In this document: positions 48,661-61,260 of the stretch, piece by piece
Layout of the letters: every line of letters begins with the position of its first letter
Numbering within the stretch: position 1 is the stretch's first letter
Made by a program: the position numbers and the translations under genes
Origin: Adiantum capillus-veneris
Lineage: Eukaryota > Streptophyta > Polypodiopsida > Polypodiales > Pteridaceae
Direction: 5' to 3'
Assembly: GCA_014529385.2 (NCBI GenBank)
Contig: CM043952.1
Coordinates: 150,873,057 to 150,937,056, forward strand
Length of the DNA: 64,000 bases
The notes under the pieces: generated by a model
Told to the model about the DNA's origin: nothing
What the model saw: only the letters and a program-made list of their open reading frames with translations
Databases searched by the model: none

Positions 48661-49096
48661 TGTAGTGTTTGTGGAAGATTCTATTCAGTCCTTGCTGTCA
48701 TGTACTAGAGACAGTAATGTAAGCTCACAAGACATTTATGACACTTTGTTGCCTCTTTTCAGTGGTGGAAGTTCGAATGTAAATTCCAATGAGGAAAATG
48801 TACAGCCTATGGGGGTTTCAAAAATGTTATAGATCAGTCTATTACTAATGCAGATGCACATGAAGTACTTGATAAGGAAAGGGCTGAAAAATGAGCAGGC
48901 TAGAGGTATGCCAAAATGACTGGTGCACACTTTGCATGATAGTAATCTGGATGCACCTTCGTCTAGTCGTACTCATTCAGGCTCTCGCCATGCATCTTAT
49001 GCATCAGATTATTATGCTTTGGCTATGTCTAGCTTACATGATGTTCAGGAACCTATGTCTTTTGATGAAGCACAAAATTCAAAACATTGGCCATGC

Positions 49097-50052
49097 AATC
49101 AGAATATGATGCACTTTATGTGATTTGCCTCCTGGCAAAAAGGCCATTGGTACAAAGTGGGTCTACAAGTTAAAATGCAAGCCGGATGGTGAGATCAATC
49201 GCCATAAGTCTTGAATTGTTGCAAAGGGTTATGCACAAAAAAAGGGCATAGATTATGAAGAGACTTTTGCTCCCACTTGTCGTATAACTACTGTGCTTTT
49301 CTTATGTGCATTGGCAGCTCATTTTGGTTGGGATGTACATCAATCAGACATTGTTAGTGCTTTCTTGAATGGTGACATATTTGAGAAAGTTTATGTAACG
49401 CATCCTCGCGGTTTTGTCAAGAAAGGACAAGAGGACAAAGTGGGAAATGTAATAAGGGTTTATATGGGTTGAAGCAATCTCCTTGTGCTTGGTATGAGAA
49501 AGCTGACACTCATTTGGTCAAACAAGGCTTTCGTAAGAGTCCAACAAAAAGCACATTGTATGTAAAGCGTGAGGGTGATGTACTTCTCATTGTGGTTCTT
49601 TATGTAGATGATTTGTTGATCACTGGACCAAATGAGAGACATACTGCTGAATTTAAGGCTGATTTGAATGCTACTTTCAAGATGAAAGATTTGGGGTTGT
49701 TGCATCATTACTTGGGCATACAATTTAAGTAGTGTGATAGTGGTATTGCCTTGTGTCGAAAAAGTTACATAGAGACATTGCTATGTAAGTTTGGACTTGA
49801 GGATTGCAAACCTATTGCCACTCCCATGGAAACAGGTTTGAAATTGAGTCTACATGATGTTGGTGATCCTACAGATGTCACTCTTTACCAAACTGTTGTT
49901 GGATGCCTCATTTATGTATGCAACACGAGGCCAGATATTCAGTTTGCAGTCTCACAGGTTAGCAGATTTATGCATAGCCCAGGGTCCAAGCATTGGCAGG
50001 CTATCAAGAGTATTTTTTGCTACTTTAGTAACACTTTAGATCTTGTCTTGTT
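49097..50052 (+). pseudogene. Reverse transcriptase of element F
   Basis: Text such as KWVYKLKCKPDGEINRHKS and GIDYEETFAPTCR, LYGLKQSPCAWYEK and the catalytic VLYVDDLLITG (near 49598-49630) identify a copia RT. KDLGLLHHYLGIQF and CNTRPDIQFAVSQVSRFMHSP extend into the connection. Stops occur near 49213 and 49732, and a deletion in the middle shortens the enzyme. Confidence 0.85.
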
Positions 50053-50236
50053 TTATCCCAAGGGGGGATCATTGCCGCCAGACTTACATGCTTTTTCAGA
50101 CTCGGATTGGGCTTTGGGCTTTGGGCTTTGGGCTTTGGGTTTACTCCCCTTTGTGGACTGATCATGTCCTCAGGGCATGGCACCTCCCTTTACTCATGTG
50201 CCAGCTCTTGTTCATCGCATCACTCCAGGGGGGATT
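50053..50236 (+). pseudogene. Truncated RNase H of element F with heptamer array
   Basis: The RNase H start LHAFSDSDWA is followed directly by a GGGCTTT array (about 50107-50141) and then unrelated sequence up to the polypurine tract CCAGGGGGGATT (50225-50236). Most of the roughly 120-residue domain is missing. Confidence 0.75.
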
Positions 50237-50463
50237 TGTTACCATATACATGTGGTAGTGATGTGTGTGAACACACTAGGACCGCCGGGGCATTTTTTCC
50301 CTCTTTAGGAGGTTTTTTCCCCCGAGCATTGTATATACTCCCATCACTCTAGGGCTATCAATCTTTCCATTGCACACTAAGTAACCCATTCTCTATTGTG
50401 TGCCTTGAGCTTCATTCATCTTCTCCAAGCTGTGTGCATTTCTCTACAACCCTAATTCCAACA
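50237..50463 (+). repeat. 3' LTR of element F
   Basis: A 227-bp LTR from TGTTACC to CCAACA follows the polypurine tract and precedes the GTGTG target duplication. Confidence 0.9.
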
Positions 50464-51188
50464 GTGTGAGCTAGGAAAACGACCCTTATATGGTCGATGA
50501 TAATGAACCATAGTTGAAAGCTTTTTTATCATGCATGTTGTCACTATGGAAGGTAGCATAAACCTAGGGCATAAATGGATGTCTCGTCTAGAGGAACCAA
50601 CTCTCAGCCCTACCACTCAAAAGGACAACACTTGAGCTATCACCTCTTGAGGGAATGCAAGACAATTAAACATCATAGATACAAGAAGTTACAACATCTT
50701 TGCCTATGACACAACCCTCTAAAGCTTCAACTTCTATGGCTAAGATAAATAGTGTTACACCAAGCGCTTGGCTTGGCTTGACAAAGAAAACATATAAATG
50801 GGTCCCAAAGACTTCTTTAACGGCGCCTCCGACTTTTCAATCTCACTCAAAATTGAAACCTTGTAGGAAATCATCCACTCGACCTAAGTAATACTAGGTT
50901 TATCACATTGGATCTATAAACAAATATTAGAGGCCCCAGGCTACTATGGAAAAAAATGATCCAATATGGGTACCTAAATGTAAATTGTGTTCTTTCCTGT
51001 TGTCTATAGAACCATGTAAGTCAAATCTTGTAGCTCCAAAGTTGATTAAGGACCATGGGAAGGGAAAGATCAAAGAGTACTCCACACATGTTTCCCAAAT
51101 AGTCTGGGTTCTAAAGAGAGATCAATTTATTCCACCTAGATTAGGAAGGGGGGAGTCACATCTAGCTTCTAGCTCCTCATGTAATTAA
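50464..51188 (+). pseudogene. Continuation of the post-integrase ORF of element G
   Basis: Frames here carry YKWVPKTSLTAPP, PIWVPKCKL and IVWVLKRDQFIPP. The repeated W-V-P/L-K motif is also seen after the second protease of element A. Stops separate the pieces. The role is unknown. Confidence 0.4.
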
Positions 51189-52782
51189 ACCATTGATGTA
51201 GAAGCTTCCACACAACCTCCACCTACTATCACCAATCTCGACAAAGCTACAAAAGATTTTATATCTCCCATTGTAAAATTGTTGCCTAATGAAACACTTC
51301 AAGTAGATTCATGGAAAAGTACCTTACCACCCTTGCAACTTGATGAGGCACCTAAGGTGGTGGAAAACTATTGGCTCAAGTTCTCACTTGTTACACACTA
51401 GAATAATTGGTTTCAAAGGGTGATGACATATTTTTAAAAAATATATGATCTACCTAAGGTAGGGGGGAATGCAACTAGCATGTATCTTCCTATGAATTCC
51501 CTCTCATCCTTCCTTCCCTGAACTTCTAACCTCCAAATATTAGGGAATGTATATATACATCCTTATACTTACACTAGAGACACAACAAAAAAGTAAAAAT
51601 TTAGTAAAAGAGCAAGAGTCGTCTAGCAATGAAAGTGAGACATCGCAATCCACAAGACTCACAATGTTACATCATGCACATTGAACAACCCTATAATTAT
51701 GAGGAACCTAATCAAAATCTATTTGTTTTCATAGGTATGGATAGTTCACCAAAGTCATCCACTTCTACCCTTGGTGAGAAGAATTCTCCAGACTTTTCTC
51801 AAGTATACCAAATGTGCTTTCCTCTTCAATTCACTCAGTGGGATATTTTACCGATTTATCATGTGAGGAGATTATGAGGAATTAGAATGGTTACAGCATT
51901 TAGTGAACACAAGTGATCCCTACGAAGCTGTTTTACTAGTCTATATAATATCCTCTTACCTTGATTATATAATGTTGTGTTAATTTTGTTCAATAAATGG
52001 TTGATGCAATTTCCCACTGATATGCCTCCTAGAGGTATATTGTATGGTTTGCTAAGTTGTACTAAAAAACATTGCATTAGCTCAACTTTTTAGCATTATG
52101 ATATCCTTCTCATGTCCACACCAAAATGCATCAAGGAATGGTTGCCTACACAAAAAGGGTGTTTCATGTTCATTCTTGTCCCTTTGTTGTTTTTCTAGCA
52201 TTCATGATTGCTTGTTTCAAGAGTAATCATTAACAAAGTATCCAACATACTTGCTTACTATTTTGCTTTAGACTCAATGTAATTTTATCTCATAGTCCCT
52301 TGTCTAAGTTTATTAATCAGGAATTTTGGCTATAAGCTAGTTTAACCGAGGTAGAACATTAGAGATCTTCTTTTAATACCATAGGAAGATGCCTTCCTAA
52401 TTTGACATTATGAAGCATTGTGTGCAGTGTGTTAGTCCTTTCTAGTGGGCTTAGTTCCTCTTGTCCTTATTCAAGTATTAAAAAGAACGTTTTTCTATTG
52501 TGATGATCCTAGGGAGAATAACAATGTCAAGATAACCCCCCAAAGATACATGGCTGCAAACAGCTCAACTTGGGTTTCTTTGTAGCCTCTAGCTGTGCGA
52601 TGTCAATGGGTTGTGGACTACACCACATAACGCTTTGAAGCTATTCACCCAAATATCTACCAACTTACAATGAGCATCACTTGCCCCTATATAATTAAGC
52701 CATTCTGCGATATATTTCTTTTCATTTACTCTAGCACACACATTTGCTCAATATCGTCGCCTCTTATATCTCTTACTCTTCT
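51189..52782. other. Region without a supportable gene
   Basis: AT-rich sequence with short frames only. It probably belongs to the remnants of element G or D, but I find neither an LTR nor a recognisable domain. Confidence 0.4.
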
Positions 52783-52878
52783 TTATTACAATCGATCTCT
52801 AGTGAAGAGTCACTAGATCTCTTACTCTTCTTGTCTAATTTTTTATTACAATCGATCTCTAGTGAAGAGTCACTAGAT
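52783..52878. repeat. 36-bp exact direct repeat with 60-bp period
   Basis: The text ttattacaatcgatctctag and its continuation occur identically at 52783-52818 and 52843-52878. It lies at the truncated end of the protease region of element D. Confidence 0.9.
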
Positions 52879-54066
52879 GATCACTACTTGTGTCTTCTAC
52901 TCTCCTGGATAGATTGTCATCTAGGGTACCACTGGGTCTTGAATGGCTTGTCCCCACATTTGCACCAAGATTTAACTCAGATTCTTCATCCTCAGAGTCA
53001 ATTTCAATTGATGATTCTGACTTTGAATCGTGTGCGCTAGAGTCTTTTGAGACGCTATTGGTTCCAATGTCAGTCAAGCCTTCATCTGGTAGGTCATCAG
53101 AAGCTATATGCATGGACCCTGTCATATTGAAGGGTACGAGTTGTGGGATTTCATCCCCCTCAAGTGTTACCAAGGTCATCCCCCTATTTCCCCAAGTGTC
53201 TATGGTTGCTGCTAGGTGGACCCAATCCACATTGTCAAACTCAGTCATCCCAGGTAGAACATATATATAAGGAGAATCTTTCCCAACATCAGTGTCCATT
53301 TTACACGTGTAATAATAATGCAATCGGGCCGAGTGATTTGTGGGGTCATATCTATGATCAATTACAAATCTGTTTCCTAGAGAATGTGCCTGACTAGTTA
53401 CAAGATCAACTCGAATGACAGAATCTTGGAATTGCAAGTAGACATGGTTTTTAGACCAGTCATGCACCATTTTCTTCCCTCATGAAAGGACGTCCTAAGA
53501 TCATCTCAGATGGCGTAGTGTGCTTGGAAAAATACATGGAAATGAAGGTATTCCTTATTTTGTGTCCAAAGACCTTGATATTGAGATCCTCTAGCATTCC
53601 AATATGTTTAACAATAGTCCCATTGGCCATCTTTACCACTATGTTTGTGGTCCCAAGGGGAGGTCTTCCCATAGATTCCCAACAATTCTTAGTCACAATG
53701 CTAATCCCAATGCCACCATCAAGGATTTCCTTTTCAATTAAGCCCTTGGTAGTGATTGGTATGGTCGCATGGATTCATCACCTTCAAAGTATTGTCCCAG
53801 CTTGTCAACAGGTATTTCAACAACAGAGTTCTCATCTAAGTTGGGTTGTGGATCTAAGTATTCCTCCTCTATTGGCACCTCTGTAGCTCCATCCATCTGT
53901 GAAAATTGTGGTAGCCCGACTTTCAATTCTCGATTGAGACCAGCTCAAAGAGATAAGAATAGCTCGGGGTCTCCATATAGTTTAGACATGATGGTGGCTC
54001 TAACTTTTGAAGCCATGAAATCCATCAATTTGGCAATATTTAACAGCACCTTTTGGGCTTCACTCC
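52859..54066 (-). pseudogene. Protease region of element D (minus strand)
   Basis: Reading leftward from the nested element C, the frame has EIPVDKLGQYFEGDES (53815-53770). A protease follows whose active site is EILDGGIGISIV (Gly instead of Thr or Ser), then VVKMANGTIVKHIGML and MILGRPFMREENGA. 53470-52859 is the acidic linker with DNVDWVHLAATIDTWG, related to the linker of element A. RT does not follow, so the element is truncated near 52859. Its gag lies at 62034-64000. Confidence 0.75.
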
Positions 54067-54071
54067 CTTGA

Positions 54072-54989
54072 TGTTAGCAGTGGCTAACACAAGCTACACC
54101 GAATATGCATCAATCGGGAGATATGTTATGGTTGTGCATAATATTTCCACTCACTTTGTATAAGTGTTGGGCTCACTTGGAGTTCCAAAGTTGTAAATGC
54201 TAGTTTGAGGGCTCAAGCTTAAACCCATGGTAAAAGGGATTGTTGTGAAAGCCCTCAAAAGGAAGCCTTTAGGCAAAGAGGCTTCATTCTTGAGGATCCA
54301 CTTTTGAGCGCTCCCTCTCTCTTGAGTGTTCACTCTTTGGCCTATCCTTGAGCTTAATATCTATGCTTGAGAGGCTAGTGCTAACCATTGTAATTAGTGT
54401 AAGTTCTTCTTGATTAATCTAATCCGTATTTTCTCATTAGTCTTATCATGAAGTAGTATTACACTTTCATTATTCTAGAATTGAGAGATGTATGTACTTC
54501 TTGCTAGTAACCACTCCTATTCTTCCATAAGCATTCAATTTGTGATATTTAGCATCACTAATTAGGTTGATTAAGTTGTGTCTTAATCTTGTAATTAGTG
54601 TGTGTACCCTATTGTTTGCTTGTGTGTAGATAGGTTTATGAAGCTCTAGCACCATTCACTTCGTGTGTGTAGCTATTGATGAAGTGCCGTAATTAACATA
54701 TGGTAATTAGTGTGTGCTTATCATTAGTGTGCTTGGGGTTTCTAGTCTATGGCAAGTCGGACTTCGGTGGAATTGATGTGTATAGGAGTTGTTTGATTAG
54801 TGATTAGAGTAGGTTTAGAGTAAGTCTTGCTATGGCTAATCTCTACTTGCATTGGAGAGGTGATCTCTTGAATCCTCCATTCCATTCATCCAATGCTTGT
54901 GCTTCCATGCCCTAGCCGGGTTGCTGATCCACGGATTTGATAATTTTGTGTGGGTTGCAATTAGGTCATTCTACAAAGCCTCCCTACAT
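54072..54989 (+). repeat. 5' LTR of element C
   Basis: 918 bp from TGTTAGCAGTGG to CCCTACA, followed by the primer site. It matches 60452-61260 and, inverted, 61261-62033. Confidence 0.85.
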
Positions 54990-54991
54990 TT

Positions 54992-55012
54992 GGCGCCATT
55001 TCCAGGGATCGA
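54992..55012 (+). other. Primer-binding site of element C (Asp tRNA type)
   Basis: TGGCGCCATTTCCAGGGATCG shares its first eight bases and the GGGATCG end with the Athila/Tat type site, 2 bp after the LTR. Confidence 0.8.
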
Positions 55013-55081
55013 TAACCTAAGCTAGTGAGTTTAGGATGTGTAGAATAGAGTAATTTCACTACAAATTTTGTTGGTTTTTGA

Positions 55082-55091
55082 GTGTGTGTGT

Positions 55092-55124
<33 letters not shown>
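55082..55124. repeat. TG microsatellite in element C
   Basis: Near-perfect TG repeats with one GGG interruption. Confidence 0.9.
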
Positions 55125-55129
<5 letters not shown>

Positions 55130-56819
55130 CAATTTTGATGTGATTTGATGATGTTTGTGCAAGAAATTGATGCTAATGTTGAGTTATGAATACCCCAAAC
55201 CCCCAATTTCACTAATTTCATGCTAACCGTTGCTAATTTTACTAATTTCATGCTAATTTTTACTAACCTTGCTAACCACTAACATTTGAAGTGTAAAGTA
55301 TGTTAATTTCCCTTACAAGAGATGAAATCATCACTCTAATCAAGTTAATTGTGCTAATTTATGCTTAATTTGATGATTTTAGTGTTTGATTTTGATATAC
55401 AAATGGTCAATTTTGGAGCCGATTTGATGGTGCACACACTTATGTGTGCGATGATATGTTTTCGTGTGGAGCAAAGGAATAGCTTGGAGTGTAATTACGG
55501 TGTAAGTGCACTCACTTGCTCATGCAATCCTTGATTGATTAATGTGGTTTCAATGTTGTTAATCATTTGCTAAAATTAGGTGTGTAACACAAATTGACCT
55601 ACACTTTGCACTTAATTTGATACACTTGAAATGAAATGATAGTCAAATTGTGACTAATGAACTTGGGTTTATCCAAGTAATGCTTAATTCTCATCAAGAA
55701 TTCATGTAAGTGCATAAAAATCATTGTGTGTGTGCATGCACCAAAGAGGAAAAAAACTGTCAAAAAATTCAAGTGTATGTGCACCTAATCTTGAGTGTGT
55801 ACATACATAGGAATTGAATTGATGACATGAGTATGAAACCATGTAAATGATGTGTATGTTAGGCTAATTCAATCATTCAATAAGCCTAAATGCCAAAAAA
55901 TTGAGCAAAAATTGAATGTGTATGCCTATCGAAGACCACTTGATTTTCTATGATCAATGGTCAATTAGGGCACCAAAATGATTTTTGATTGTAAAATGTT
56001 CATAAAACATGTGTGCAATCATTGAGTGTAAGCTTTAATGCGTTGTCAATTGAGCCAAATTTGAATTTTTGTGCTTAATATTTGAGTGTGTGCATTGCTT
56101 TATTGGGTAAAAATAGTGTTAATTTTTTAAAAATTAAGCATGCATGCATTCGCTTATGCTTGATTGAGTTTGCAATTTGAGAATTTCAATGTGTAATTGA
56201 TGGATTAATTGCATATATTTTTGGCCTTAATTTGGGTGTGTGTGCCTACTCAATGGCATGTGCAATCCGGTGCTTGAATGAATAATTGGTATTTTTTACC
56301 AATTATGATTATTAATTTGGCCTAAAAAATCGATGTGTATTTGATTGATTGACTTTAAATGATTCAGTTGATACCCAATTGAAAATGATTAATCTACATT
56401 GCCATTGTGATGTGAATGCCAATTTGATTGGATATGGCAAAAAATTTCATTACATGTTGCATTTGCAAGTACCATAATCAAAAGCATGAAGCAATGCAAT
56501 GAAAAACCTAATTAGGTTTGATCAATGGTTTTGATATTGGATATAAGCAATTTTTTAACGAGTGAATATCAAGTTGGATTGGCCGATGAGAGCTTGTGCG
56601 CTCATTTAGTGTATATGCACTTTGCAGTAACCAATTGATAGGTTTGATGTCAAGATGGTACATGGAACTAATCCAAATCAAAGAACGTATGCCTAGATGA
56701 GCACAAAATGAATCAATTTCAAATCAAAATTTTTGCTTGTATCGAGCCTAAATGAATGATTTTGAGAAAAAAAGTGTTGGTATAATGATAACAATGCTTC
56801 CCAACCTAGGGAACTTAGA

Positions 56820-57830
56820 ATGTCACAAATGAGATACACACACACATACTCGTGTTTTTCTCTCTCGTTCCAAGCCATAGCCTCATACCGATTCACACGC
56901 ACACAATGCACTTATCCGCTTGTGATGCAAAGCTCAGCTACACATGTGCGCTTGGTGTCCGTCAGGCATTTGCTTGCCTTGAGCTCAAGCTCACAACACA
57001 CACCATATTGACATGGGAACCACCTCTTATAACTTTTTTCAAAATGGAAAACCCATCTGGAGGCATGCGTATTGCCAAAACCCCCACACACAAAAACACA
57101 CACACACACACTACTTACACACACGGTGCTCTGCTGACCTGCAACTTTAATGCTGAATCATGCATGTTTTGTCTCGTAGGCCGCAGCTCCCGCATCCACC
57201 TGCCTGGCTTGGCCCACGCCATCACATTGTACACACACTCACTGCCGAGCGTGTGGTCCCGCCTTGGCTTGCAACGAGAGACACACACACCTGCTGACCC
57301 GAAGTTGCGACCCCACCCGCTTTGGCTTGACATATACGGGACATACACACACACACACACACACAATTCGCCCGATCATTCGCCCACATTTTTGCTGGAA
57401 GCTACATCCCCACTTGCTGTAAACACGAGCCCTGGACGCTTGCCTACGCTTTCCACTTGCAGAGCTCATCTAGTCAATGTGCACGAGGTCGTCAACAGCT
57501 ATCAAGAATTGATTCAAGATCCACCAAACTTGGCTTGCACACACCCACTTGCCTGGTTTGGTGCACCACACACACACACACCGTTTGCGCATGTTGACTG
57601 GTCCCACCTTGACCGCATACAATGTACACACCTTGTGCTCAGCGACTGCAACCCTGCACGTCAAGGACCAGATGTTCCAGCTTCCCATCGAGCCTGGTGC
57701 TCATCCTCAAGGGCTTAGTGCCCACCACAGTCCCCATGCTTACCCACACACACATTCAATCATTCCTCTCGACTCCTCCTCGACCTCTGGACTGCGCAAT
57801 GCCGAGCACCCGTGTACACTAACGAGCCTA
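56820..57830. repeat. GC-richer block with dispersed CA runs in element C
   Basis: About 1 kb is clearly richer in C and G than the AT-rich flanks. It is peppered with short ACACAC runs (for example 57085-57110 and 57342-57364). It ends at a run of AAAAAC units (57853-57880). Confidence 0.7.
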
Positions 57831-58574
57831 CAAAAAATGTTTTAAAAAAGGAAAAAAAACAAAAACAAAAACAAAAACAAAAGAATGTTAGGATGGGTTC
57901 CCACCCCTCAACAAGAAGGATTCGAAGGAGCCCGACATTGGCCACAAATAGGCAAAGATTTTAATAATGATTTGTAGTCCATAGAATAACTCCTTTTGAC
58001 TTGAAAATTTGGCTATCTCCATTGAGATTTTGTTCATTGAATGTCCGAGAACCATGCATGTTAGCCGCACAAGGGCCACTAGGAGAAATTAAAAATTGTG
58101 GGGCCCTTTCTGTGGTGCTTCTATGTCAACCTTATGCATGAGAGAATGATCTACCCGCATTGTTACATTCATTGGTCAATGAAATATTCTCTTTTTATGA
58201 TTTGTATGAAAAACTTGGTACATAAGAGCACGCGGGCATTGACTATACACCCATTGCGTGATTGAAAATTTTGCATGGAGTCCATAAGAAAGGTTGAGTT
58301 TTTTATTAAATGTGACTTTCTACTTTTGGGCTTGGTATTTGCTTAAAGAATTATCAGTGCTTGATTTGATTAAAAAACCCCTACATAGCACTTAATACTA
58401 AGATTCCGTGAATGGCCATGGGTGGCATTAAAATTTTGGGCCGTGATTGAGCATGCTTTTAGTGCTTGTGTTAAATGACAAAATGCTTAAGAGCACTAAT
58501 GATTTGAGTTGTTTTTGAAGGGATGTGGCAAGGTTGAACTTTCATTGATCCAAGGAGGGTCATCATTGTAATAT

Positions 58575-58950
58575 ATTGCAAAATTTGGCTAATTAGAGCC
58601 ATTCCAAATGTTTGGATTAAAAGTTTGTATACATGCTAGCTCATAGCTTGGTCAAAAGTTAATTTTTCATTTGGAGCTAGTGTTTTTCCAACTTTTTTTT
58701 GAGAGCTTTCAAGTACAAAATTTGGCTAGTGAGAGCCATTCATTTCCATTTCATCAAGTTGCAGTCATCTCTAGCTCATAGATTGCTCTAAAAATGTAAA
58801 ATTTCATATGAGCTAGTGTTAGCCAACTTTTTGGAAAGCTTTTAATTGTAAAACTCGACTTTCAAGAGTCACTTCATTTCATCAAAGTTGCATTATTTTT
58901 CAGCTCTTGGCTTGTTTTAAACTCCATATTTCATTGAGCTAGAAACTAAT
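58575..58950. repeat. Diverged tandem repeat, about 135-bp unit
   Basis: Three units share aaaatttggct[a]...gagccatt (58579 and 58717, weaker at 58849), followed by 'agctcatag' and 'gagctag' words. Confidence 0.65.
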
Positions 58951-60438
58951 CAACTTTGAATCATGCATGAGAGATGGTAAAAATTGCAAAATTTGCTTAT
59001 GTAGAAGCATTTTATCTCTCATTGTTGTTATGTATACATAAATTTTCTATCAAAGAGCATCATATGCTTAACCAAAGGCATTTTTTTCCCTTGGGTTTTT
59101 TCCCTTTGGCAGATTCGGGTATGCAAGACCCTAGCTTTAGGTTTTCATTAATGTTTTTTGTGTGCTTCTGTTTTCAATAAAAGGCTTTGGAGCTTGTGTT
59201 CACACTTGTCTTCAAATCAACTTCTTTTGCAAATAAAAAGATCAAGAGGCTTCTCTACACAAAGGGGATGTTTGCTCAAAGATGCACAAAGAGCATGAAT
59301 AGGTGTAATCCTTCCATGATTTTGCTCCTTTGTTCATCTCCCATTCTCTATGCTTGGCTTAAGTGATTTTTTGCTTCTAAGCTATGGTTCTTTCATGTTT
59401 GAAAGCTAGGCATCCAAAAGTTTCAACACTTTGCTTTGTGAAAATTAACTCATCAAAAAATTAGGTTTTATATGTGCTAATCGTAGGTAATTGGCCTTGA
59501 CCTTAGGTTAACATAGGTTCATTTCTCATTAGTTCTACACTCTTAGTGATAGTCTTAATACTCCATTCATTTTTAACATGACCTAGGGCTATGATTAGGC
59601 TTTAGTCCTTTAGTCCAATTGCCATAAATATCTCAAGTTGGAAGCAAATAAAAAAGTGCTAAATAATGAAACAATGAAGCAACAAAGTGTCAAGAAAAAG
59701 TAGCAAAAATGCTACTAGGCACATGAAAATCAAATTTCTATGTTATGTTGTGTCCATGCAAGGCCTAGTGCCTTATTGGCACTTGGTAGGCGAGGGAAAT
59801 CACCTTGGCTCGCTTGGTCGAGGCCCTAAACCGATGCCCTGGGTTGATAGGGGTTAGCCATCGCCTTGGTGGTCTAGACTTTTGGAACACCTTCTTGAGG
59901 GTTCAAGGAGTCGAGAGTCGCACCTAAACTTGCCTTGGGGTGGTAGCCTTGTATTGTGTTTTACTTTTTTCAATGAATGACAAATACTAAACTTCCATGA
60001 GCTTCAAAAAGCTTTGTGATGTACTAATAGATTAGGAGCTTTTTTATAGCCCATAGACATGTAGACTTGAGTGATTTATTAATATTGGTCAGATAGTTTT
60101 TAGGATAGTAGGTTTATGAACTTCCATTAGCATAGGGTCATAATTGATTGCTTGTGTTTATATATAAAACTGAAATTTCAAGTGGTTTAATCTTCATGAT
60201 AGTATAGGTGTTGTTTTGCTTTATGATGTCTAGTTTTTTACTATGATTCACCCATCTTTTAGAAGCAAAAATTCACTTTGCATGATTATTCATTGTACTT
60301 CATGTTTTGTATCCTTGTTGGCCTTTGATGCTCATTACTTGTTATTATGATTTGCAGCTCAACATTTCTTCCATGGACTTGCTTTTTACCATGTCACCGT
60401 GTCTTGCTTCACCGGCACACGAAGACATGCGCCAAGTT

Positions 60439-60451
60439 AGGAAGGGGGAAA
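60439..60451 (+). other. Polypurine tract of element C
   Basis: AGGAAGGGGGAAA directly precedes the LTR start TGTTAGCAG. The same text precedes the LTR at 42958. Confidence 0.8.
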
Positions 60452-61260
60452 TGTTAGCAGCAGCTAACACAGACTACACCGAATGTGCATCAAGCGGGAG
60501 ATATGCTATGGTTATGCATAATATTTCCACTCACTTTGTATAAGTCTTGGGCTCACTTGGAGTTCCAAAGTTGTAAATGCTAGTTTGAGGGCTCAAGCTT
60601 AAACCCATAGTAGAAGGGATTGTTGTGAAAGCCTTTAAAAGGAAGCCTTTAGGCAAGGAGGCTTCATTCTTGAGTATCCACTCTTGAAGATCCACTTTTG
60701 AGAGCTCCCTCTTTCTTGAGTGTTCACTCTTTGGCCTATCCTTGAGCTTAATGTCTATGCTTGAGAGGCTAGTGCTAACCATTGTAGTTAGTGTAAGCTC
60801 TTCTTGATTAATCTAATCCTTATTTTCTCATTAGTCTACTTCTTCTCTACATTTCATCTTGTCATGAAGTAGTATTACACTTTCATTATTCTAGATTTGA
60901 GAGATGTATGTACTTCTTGCTAGTAACCACTCCTATTCTTCCATACGCATTCCATTTGTGATATTTAGCATCACTAATTAGGTTGATTAAGTTGGGTCTT
61001 AATCTTGTAATTAGTGTGTGTGCCCTATTGTTTGCTTGTGTAGATAGGTTTTATGAAGCTCTAGCACCATTTACTTAGTGTGTGTAGCTATTGATGAAGT
61101 GTTGTAATTGACATGTGGTAATTAGTGTGTGCTTATCATTAGTGTTCTTGGGGTTTTAAGTCTATGGCAAGGCGGACTTCCGTGGGCTTGATGTGTATAG
61201 TAGTTGTTTGATTAGTGATTAGAGTAGGTTTAGAGTTAGTCTTGCTATGGCTAATCTCTA
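60452..61260 (+). repeat. 3' LTR of element C, truncated
   Basis: It covers the first 809 bp of the LTR, stops at 'aatctcta' and runs straight into an inverted copy. The last 110 bp of the LTR are absent. Confidence 0.85.

Larger units (their letters stand above)
46279..50463 (+). mobile_element. Element F: Ty1/copia retrotransposon
   Basis: The ends are TGTTACC (46279) and CCAACA (50463), with a perfect 5-bp target duplication GTGTG (46274-46278 and 50464-50468). The domain order is gag, protease, integrase, RT, RNase H, which defines copia. The LTRs differ at about ten positions in 205 bp. All coding pieces are interrupted, the 5' LTR end with the primer site is deleted, and RNase H is truncated. 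Confidence 0.92.
55013..60439 (+). other. Internal non-coding domain of element C
   Basis: About 5.4 kb without gag, protease, RT or integrase text on either strand. It contains a TG tract at 55082-55124, a GC-richer block with CA runs at 56820-57830 and a diverged tandem repeat at 58575-58950. The 288-codon frame at 56852-57718 is dominated by Thr/His from CACA repeats and is not a credible gene. Confidence 0.7.

Noticed and set aside
51457..51471. AGGGGGGAA followed by TG as a 3' LTR start of element G
   Set aside because: The following sequence does not match the LTR at 44147.
56852..57718. 288-codon open frame in element C
   Set aside because: Dominated by CACA-derived Thr/His and chance open sequence in a GC-richer block. 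No domain text, and overlapping frames are equally open.
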